Positions 13,401 through 22,400 of a DNA stretch of 64,000 nt are shown here, piece after piece. A program made the translations under genes and the position numbers. The stretch's first letter is position 1. The number at the start of each line of letters is the position of its first letter. The notes below the pieces were generated by a model. The model saw only the letters and a list, made by a program, of their open reading frames with translations. It ran no database searches and was not told where the DNA came from. This stretch comes from Liolophura sinensis (lineage: Eukaryota > Mollusca > Polyplacophora > Chitonida > Chitonidae), in assembly GCF_032854445.1 (NCBI RefSeq), contig NC_088295.1, positions 29,382,470 to 29,446,469 of the forward strand. The letters are read 5' to 3'.

Positions 13401-16400
13401 GGCACTGAATAAGTGATGGCGTTGAATCAGTGAGGGCACTGAATAAGTAAGGGCTTTCAATAAGTCTGTACAGGAAACTATTGAAGTCATCGAATTACAT
13501 GAGGGCAATAAATAAGTTAGGACACCGTCAGATGTTTTACGACTGGAAGAGGAAGAGATCAATGCGCGGGGACCAATTCTGAGCTTGAAATCTTTGCTTA
13601 TAGGATATAATGTACGTTGTATTCATAGTACAGGTATTACTCACAGTAATATTATTAAGCAGTAATGGTCCCCGATTTAGGACATTCTAAATTTGGTTTT
13701 GTCTATTATGTTACAGAACCAAAGTACTGTACTGTTGAGGGTAAAAATTATCGGCTAAACTCCCGATTTTCCTACGAGAAGGACTGCTACAAGTACAACT
13801 GTATCTGTCGGATGAATGGACAGCATGAGTGCCCACAGAGGAATGTGGAGAACATCTGTGACGATGATGATAGAGAGAGTGATCGTTTGGGTATGGCCAG
13901 CTTTAGTTGATAAGTGAAACAGTGAAGCTTGACAAAATGTTTTCTGTCAAAGTGCTAAGAAATACTTGAAAATGTTATAGGCGTATTAGGTGTGTACTAA
14001 TGACGCAGGGGGTGACTATACCTTTTGATTCAATGTGAAAAAAATACAAAATAGGTATGGAACTAGTCAGTCGTTATAGCCCTATACGAGGTTAATTAAA
14101 TTAAAGAGGCTATACCGTAGTTTTTTGCCAAAAAATCAATCAGCGCAAATACGATCGAACTATGCTACCATTTTAGAATAGCCCAGGTAATTACCTTTCG
14201 CAAAGTATCGACCTCATCTCTGCACGTGTTATCATTCAGAACTGATAATAAAATTTGTTAATGGGTTGCATTATAACTTGTCAAGATGAGTTTAACTCTA
14301 TAAACAGTACAGATACAAGTCTGATATTTACTGAACGGCAAAATTTTAGTTATCTTCTGTGTAAATACAGAAAATTTTTATTTGATAAGCGAATATAGAT
14401 TTTTTGTCAAAATCCACCGGTTTACCATCTTAAAAACTCAGTAAGAATTCCAAACATCACCACAGTGTGTTTTTGCTGATTTCAGGCTACTGTTTGGTGA
14501 AGGGTCAATACTACAGGAAGAATTCTCGATTCAGCTATACAGAAAACTGCTACAAGTACAACTGCGTGTGTCGCAGTGACGGCAGTTATGACTGCCCAGC
14601 CACGAATAGGGAGAATGTGTGTGAAAGACAAAGAGATAAACGAGGTGAGGAAAGCCTTAGAGGTTTCCCACAGACATCACATCTGCAATTGCTTGGCGAA
14701 TATAGGAATGAAATGAATTTAAAATGAACCCTTGTTTTCCCATAAAAAATAGAATGGACTGAGAGATACAGACGTCTTAAATGCCGTTGAAAGTCCCACA
14801 GAAACAAGTGAGCATAGTTTTAGAGATTGTTTTAAATTAACTAAATCACCAGTATCGATGAGAAAGCAAGCTCATTAGGTTTAAGTCATTGGTTTGATAA
14901 TGCATGGAATCTTACAATGATGTTATCTACCACAGAAAGTAATCGTGAAACCATCTGTATGCTTATAATCTGTGTTTCGCAATAAACATCACATGAGTGT
15001 GTCAGACGCTAAGCACACAGATGAGTGACGTAATTGCTAAAGCCATTAAAAAGAACGGATTGGGTTCATTTCCAATTTCTGTCTTCAATGGCCACGCATT
15101 GTCGATTTCTGTCTTTGACATTCTCTTGCAAAGACATGCAACGAGATTGGACTGTTCTGTAAAAACAGAACATCAATAATTATTGAGAAAGCAACGTATA
15201 TGTAATAAAATGACTGGTTTCACTGTTTCAGTGTTCTGTTATGTGGAACGCCAATACTACAGGCCGAATACGAGGTTTTCCTACACCAAGGATTGTTATA
15301 AACATAACTGCGTGTGTAATGCGGACGGCAGCCACGATTGTCCAAGACAGGACATAGAGCGGGTGTGTGACTCCCCTACCCAAAGGCCAAGCGTAGAGAG
15401 AGAAGGTAACAAACAAACAACGCTTTGATTGCTTTTCGTTTTTGTACTCTGTGTATCTCTAGAAAACTAGCGCTTGTATAGAGACCTATACTGGTATCAG
15501 GGTTGGTTACGTGGCCAGTGATATAATTAAGCTCGATATACGCGAAAGCTGAAGACGCCACTCAACTCAACTTTACGTGCTCCTTTCCGTGACTGATATA
15601 TTGTTCAACGGTGTACTTTTCCAACATTAAGGCCTAGAAGCTCAACTCAGCTCAACTGGTCGTACAGGCGTTGGCAAATGGTTGAATGATTTTAAGATTG
15701 ACCTGCATACAGCTAACGACTGGAGTACGACTAGTTGACTCGCATCGTTAGTTCACATACACGTACGCGTTAGACTCGACACAACTGTCTAGTTGAGTTC
15801 AGTTGGATCTTAACCTGTAACCACAAGGAACAGGATGTGCTCCAAACAGGGAATTGTCCATTTCGCATTTCATGAGGGCAAGGTGTCAATAATCAGTCCA
15901 CGACACTCGTGGGGTGCAGTCTTACTTTCGACGGAGACCACCTGACTTCTATCATTAGATCTTTCGGCCATGCGTTCGACAGTAACTTGCCAAAAGGTCG
16001 GTGGTTTACGATACCCATTCCTGTTTACTGCGCCCATTTACAGTGGAACTGAAGTTCTTGAATATGTAAATAATAACAATAAAATAACGAAATCAAGTAT
16101 AGAAAGCAACAGCATAGAGTGTAAAACTAGAGCTACGACATCTAAATGATGTTTGTCGAAATGATCGGTCATATAACCGTGAAATACGGCTTCTTGTTAA
16201 ATTGCCTCAGTTAATGTTTTATTCTGACTGTTCATGTAATTGCCCAAATAATAACACCCTACCAGGTCTTAAACAGAATTAGGTAATATGAGGCAAGGAT
16301 GTTAGTTACAGTTTATTAGACGTCACTACTCTGGAAGGCCCAAAGTGTCCGGTACAGCTAAATGTACAAAGTCCCACATATAGACAGAAGGTGAGTTCTT

Positions 16401-19400
16401 TAGGTCCCGCTCAAGATCACACTGAAAATATTGGCTGGGTTAGTTCTTGGTCCAGTGAATCTAATTTCAAGGTCACTTAACATAATTATGACAAAGAGGT
16501 TGGAGATGAGGACTTCATTCATTGCAGTTGTATGACATGAGTCGTCACGAAGCTAAACGCCAGGAATGGAAAACTGTCGTCCTCCTTTCCGTGAATGGCA
16601 TATTGCTCAGCAGTTTACTTTTCCAACATTACGGTCTGGAAAAGAACCAGTTAATGCGGAGAAAGAACGTCGCTCTCAAACTGATGAAACGATCTGCATT
16701 GATTAAAACTGTTTAACCCCCGTTGTTTCAGGTTATTGTCACGTGGAAGGACAGTACTATGAGTGGGACACCCGGTTTTCCTACACTAAAGGCTGTTTGA
16801 AGTTTAACTGTTACTGTACTGATAAGGGTCGTGTGGATTGTCCGAAAGAGTCAACAGTCAAGTTATGTGACGACCCGACTCCGGCGCCATGTACGTCATG
16901 TGACCGTATCACCTTAACTGAACACGTTGGCTTAACACTTCACGTCCCAATGAATGTCAGTGAATTATCAGATGCAAAAAGAGACACATCATCAGTTCTC
17001 TGTCTGTACCTATACATATATGTATTTATTTTTTTTGATTAACCGCTAACCAACTGAGCCACGGAGGCACCCCTATATATATAACCACCAAAAATTAAAA
17101 CAGCAAATGAAAAACAACCGAAGATGTAAGTTGAACACAAAGTCGCCCATATTTACATATTAGAAAAACATTCTCCTGTCTTAAAGCATGGCAATCCTCC
17201 TGTCTTAAAGCCTGCCAATTCTCCTGTCTTAAAGCATGGCAATCCCTGTCTTAAAGCCTGCCAATTATCCTGTCTTAAAGCATGGCAATCTTCCTGTCTT
17301 AAAGCCTGCCGATTCTCCTGTCTTAAAGCATGGCAATCCTCCTGCCTTAAAGCCTGCCAATTCTCCTGTCTTAAAGCATGGCAATCCTCCTGTCTTAAAG
17401 CATAGCAATCCTCCTGTCTTAAAGCCAGCCAATTCTCCTGTCTTAAAGCATGGCAATCCTCCTGTCTTAAAGCCTGCCAGTTCTCCTATCTTAAAGCATG
17501 GCAATCCTCCTGTCTTAAAGCATGGCAATCCTCCTGTCTTAAAGCCTGCCAATTCTCCTGTCTTAAAGCCTATTTTCCTGTCTTAAAGCCTGCCAATTCT
17601 CCTGTCTTAAGGCCTATTCTCCTGTCTTAAAGCATGGCAATCCTCCTGTCTCAAATCATGGCAATCCTCCTGTCTCAAAGCATGGCAATCTTCCTGTCTT
17701 AAAGCCTGCCAATTCTCCTGTCTTAAGGCATGGCAATGCATGGCAATCCTCCTGCCTTAAAGCCTGCCAATTCTCCTGTCTTAAAGCATGGCAATCCTTC
17801 TGGCTTAAAGCCTGCCAATTCTCCTGTCTTAAAGCATGGCAATCCTCCTGTCTTAAAGCCTGGCAATCCTCCTGTCTTAAAGCCTGCCAATTCTCCTGTC
17901 TGAAAGTCTGACAATTCTCCTGTCTGAAAGCCTGGAAATCTTCCTGTCTTAAAGCCTGTCAGTTCTCTTGTCTTAAAGCCTGTCAATCCTCCTGGCTTAT
18001 AGCCTGACCCCCCACCCCCCGTCTTAAAGCCTGACAATCCCCCTGTCTGAAAGCCTGACCATCCTCCTGGCTTAAAGCCTGACAATCCTCTTGTCTTAAA
18101 GCCTGACAACCCCCCTGTCTGAAAGCCTGAAAATCCTCCTGCCTGAAAGCCTGACCATCCTCCTGGCATAAAGTCTGCCAATCCTGTCTTATTTACATAT
18201 TAGAAAAAAATTCTCCTGTCTTAAAGCCTGGCAATCCTTCTGTCTTAAAGCCTGACAATCCTCCTCTCTTAAAGCCTAGTTAACCTCTTATCTCAGGCTT
18301 GGTTAACCTCCTATCTTAAAGACTGACAATCTTTCTGTCTTAAAGCCTGGCAATCCTTCTGTCTTAAACCTGACAATCCTTCTGTCTTAAAGCCTGACAA
18401 TCCTTCTGTTTTAAAGCCTGGCAGTCGTTTTGTGTTAAAGCCTGGCAATCCTTCTGTCTTAAAGCCTGACAATCCTTCTGTTTTAAAGCCTGGCAGTCGT
18501 TCTGTCTTAAAGCCTCGCAATCCTTTTGTCTTAAAGCCTGACAATCCTTCTGTCTTAAAGCCTGGCAATCCTGTCTTGAAGCCTGGCAATCCTGTCTTGA
18601 AGCCTGGCAATCCTGTCTTGAAGCCTGGCAATCCTCCTATCTTAAAGACTGACAATCTTTCTGTCTTAAAGCCTGACAATCCTTCTGTTTTAAAGCCTGG
18701 CAATCCTTCTGTCTTAAAGCCTGGCAGTCGTTCTGTCTTAAAGCCTGGCAATCCTTCGGTCTTAAAGCCTAACAATCCTTTTGTCTTAAAGCCTGGCAAT
18801 CCTTCTGTCTTAAAGCCTGGCAGTCGTTCTGTCTTAAAGCCTGGCAATTCTTCGGTCTTAAAGCCTGACAATCCTTCTGTCTTAAAACCTGGCAGGCGTT
18901 CTGTCTTAAACCCTGGCGATCCTTTTGTCTTGAAGCCTGGCAAACCTCCTATCTTAAAGTCTAGTTAATCTCCTATCTCAAAGCCTGGCAATCCTTCTGT
19001 CTTAGAACCTGGCAGTCCACGTAACTACAGGAGTTAAATTTTGCTTTATGTTACAGCCTATTGCTTTGTGGAAGGGAAATATCATCCAGTAAACACGAGG
19101 TTTTCTTACGTGAAGGATTGTTACAAATACAATTGTGTGTGCCGGTCCGACGCATCCCACGATTGTCCAACTTCTAACACAGAAAACGTCTGCACCGCTG
19201 CGCCAACTAGAAGACCCGGTATGTACAAGCATGCTTACAGCTAACGTTAACTGGATACTGTGGAATCCTTTACCACATTAGCAGTAGGCCTATAATCTCA
19301 AAATGAGAGTTAGACTTGGAGCGAAATTATTTACGGTTCGTCCTCACGATGTAATCGCAGATAAGCCGTTACGTATGACGTCAGCTATTATTTATCTGTT

Positions 19401-22400
19401 TATTTGATTGGCGATTTACGCCACACTCAAGAATATTTCACTCATAAAACGGCGGTCAGTATTATGGTGGGAGGAAACTCACGACAATCCGCAGGTTGCT
19501 AGCGGGCCTTCCCACGCCCGACCGGAGAGGAAGCCGGCATGAGCTGGACCGCATTAGTTATATAGGCTCCTGGCACTGCGCCGCGCTAACACGCTAACCA
19601 CCTCAGCCACGGAGGCCCCTCGCCGTCTAATGTATTCATCTTATAAATTTTCACTCTTTCCTACGATGGCACTTCGATAATAGAACAATCAAATGTTCAT
19701 AATGAACGTCTCGTCGTTTTGCCATATGCTTGATGCTTTGCAAGTTAATAAAGTCACCTAAGATTTTCCTATACCTCTTGTGCCTACACGGGAATACTGT
19801 TCTAACCTGACAGTAAATGTCAGATGCTAACAATACCGCTACAGTGTCGTTTTCACATTGAAGGGAAAATAGTGTCTCAATAATGTTTTTCAATTTTCAC
19901 AGAAAATTGTGTTGTTGGAGGCCAGTTCTACCGCTTAAACAGGAAGTTCTCTTACCGACGGGGATGTACCAAATTCAACTGCTTCTGCAGGTCTGATGGA
20001 ACATACGAGTGTCCAGACACGGAGGACACCTGTAGGAGAACAACGGCTGACCCCAGACGTGGTGAGAAAACACAGGATTTGGTTATGGGCTGATGAAAAA
20101 AAGGGTTAGGTTTAAGAGCAGGTAAGGAAATGCATTGCTAGGCTATAAGGGCTGGTGAAAACCCACGGCTAAGTTTTAGTGCTGGTAAGAAAACGGATAA
20201 CGAGGCCATATAAACTGATGAGAAAACTCAAGGCTAAGTTAAGTCTTATGAGAAAACTCTTGTTTAACTCTTGTGAGACAATTATAAGAGATGCTGAAAA
20301 ATCCCATGCCTCAGTCTGGGGCTGGTGAGGACCACATGGTTATATTCGGTGACGAGACAACCAATGAAAATATATAGTCTTAGCTAGGTTGAGAAAAACG
20401 CATGGTTAGCTTAAAGCTGATGATGAAAATCATGGTTAGATTTAAGGGCTGGTTAAGAAAGTGTTGTTTCGTCCAGGTGAGACATATGGCTAGGTTAAGG
20501 GATGGTGAAAACGTCATGGGTAGGTTAAAAGCTGATGAGAAAATTCATGGCTAGGTTAAAGGCAGGTGTGCAACTAATGACTATATAGGCTAAAGGTTGG
20601 TGAGAAAAGTCGTGTCCATATTCTGTATTCCTCCAATGGAATGCCTGGCAGTGAATGTGTCTTGACCAATACCACGAGGATTTGAAAACGTTCTATCACG
20701 GTTTCTATTTGAAATTAGAATACTCTTCCTCTTATTCACTATTACCGGTAGATATCATAAACCATTTGTTGGCCATGTGATGAAATCTTGTATAAACATC
20801 TCATTTGTTTTAGTCATCTTAATATATGGTCAAGTTCGCTAATGGCAAAAGAATTTCAATGTCTAAGTTATTTTAGGAAACTCTACCAAATTTACAATAA
20901 TTCATCAACGTCATACAGTGAGTTGTTCAGCAAACGGAACTCGTTCAAAAAAAAAGGCATGAGATTGATTCATGAGAAAGGGCAAACAAATATGTATGCT
21001 TCTGACACAAACTGGATGTATAAACCCAAGGAATATTCTTTTCTGCAAAGACTATACTATTAGGTTCGTGTTTATGTAGGTTGATTAACTTTATAATGTT
21101 CCTCAATTTTAGAGGGGTCATCCGTTTATTATTTTAGGCCAGTGTTTGGTTGAAGGTAGATATTACCTCCCGAACAAAAGATTTACCTATGACCGCGGCT
21201 GTACTCGATACTCTTGTTGGTGCGGATCTGACGGTAGACACACGTGTCCAGAAGATGACAAAGCTGACTTATGCGCTATTCCAACCCCAACACCAGCAGG
21301 TATTGGATTGTTTGAAGTTAACGTATACTAAAAGTTTCCGGAAACCACAGTCACTGACGCGTCTAAGGTCGCATCTACCAAGAGGGGAGAGGTCGGCAAA
21401 ACCGAGCGTCTTCACAAGATTCGCTTTTTTCACAAATGCTTCTGCTTCTTCGCACTGCTTCCCTAACAGCTCATACACGTTCTCCCCCAACAACACTTAT
21501 TACAACATTAGCCTGATGCATAGTGCCTGTGGTTTCACGGTAAACTTAAATTAGCCGTTACTCAACATAAAGCTAGACTATGTGCCTTCCAAAATATAGT
21601 TACAGGCCAGCTTTCGGAAAGATATTTGGTTTGTTTGTGATCATTAAAACAGACATCCCACTTCATTTTGGCACGCGCGGAACGGTGCCACTTTTCGCCA
21701 TATCATCGTACATAAAGAAAAAATAAAGTATCCACCTTTACTAAAACTCACCAACATGCAGGGAAGCTATATACATAGACGTTTCGTTCAATATCTTGTG
21801 TTGAATGTATCATTAATGCATTACATGGTTAGCCGAAGTCAGTGCACTGAATTATCCTTCATCATATAATGTAACAAAAATAAAACCATAATGGCAATTT
21901 GACCCTGTCGATCCCACATAGTAAAGCACACTTTTCCATTTTCCATTGCTACAGCTTGCCGGACCTGTGAAGTGGACGGTAGAACAATTGCAAGTGGTAT
22001 AAGCTTCACTTATCGTCGAGATTGTTACCAGTACGGTTGTGATTGTAAATGTGACGGGTCGTGGGATTGTCCCCCAAGTCGCGTTAAGTATCTTTGCGCT
22101 GAACCCCAGGATGTCTGCCAGACATGCACGGTGAAGGGTCGCACATATCAAGGGGATACAGATTTCTCTCACCGCGAGGGCTGTTACGAGCTCAACTGCC
22201 GCTGCCGTTGTGACGGTACCTGGGACTGCCCGCCTGACAGAGCCAGGAACCTCTGCCCCGTTCAGCGTCCTGTAACCCCAGACCCCGCCAAAGTAGTGTG
22301 CAAATATTGCATTGTCCGAGGCCAGAGATACAAACCAGACACCCCATTTTCATACTACGAAGGTTGCTTTGAGTACAACTGTGACTGCGACTGCAGTGGA

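Noticed and set aside
17236-18968. Long open frames on both strands (116-210 residues) with PVLKP or GFKTG repeats
   Set aside because: They read the 24-bp minisatellite in an intron. They have no splice context, and similar frames on both strands follow from a unit length divisible by three.
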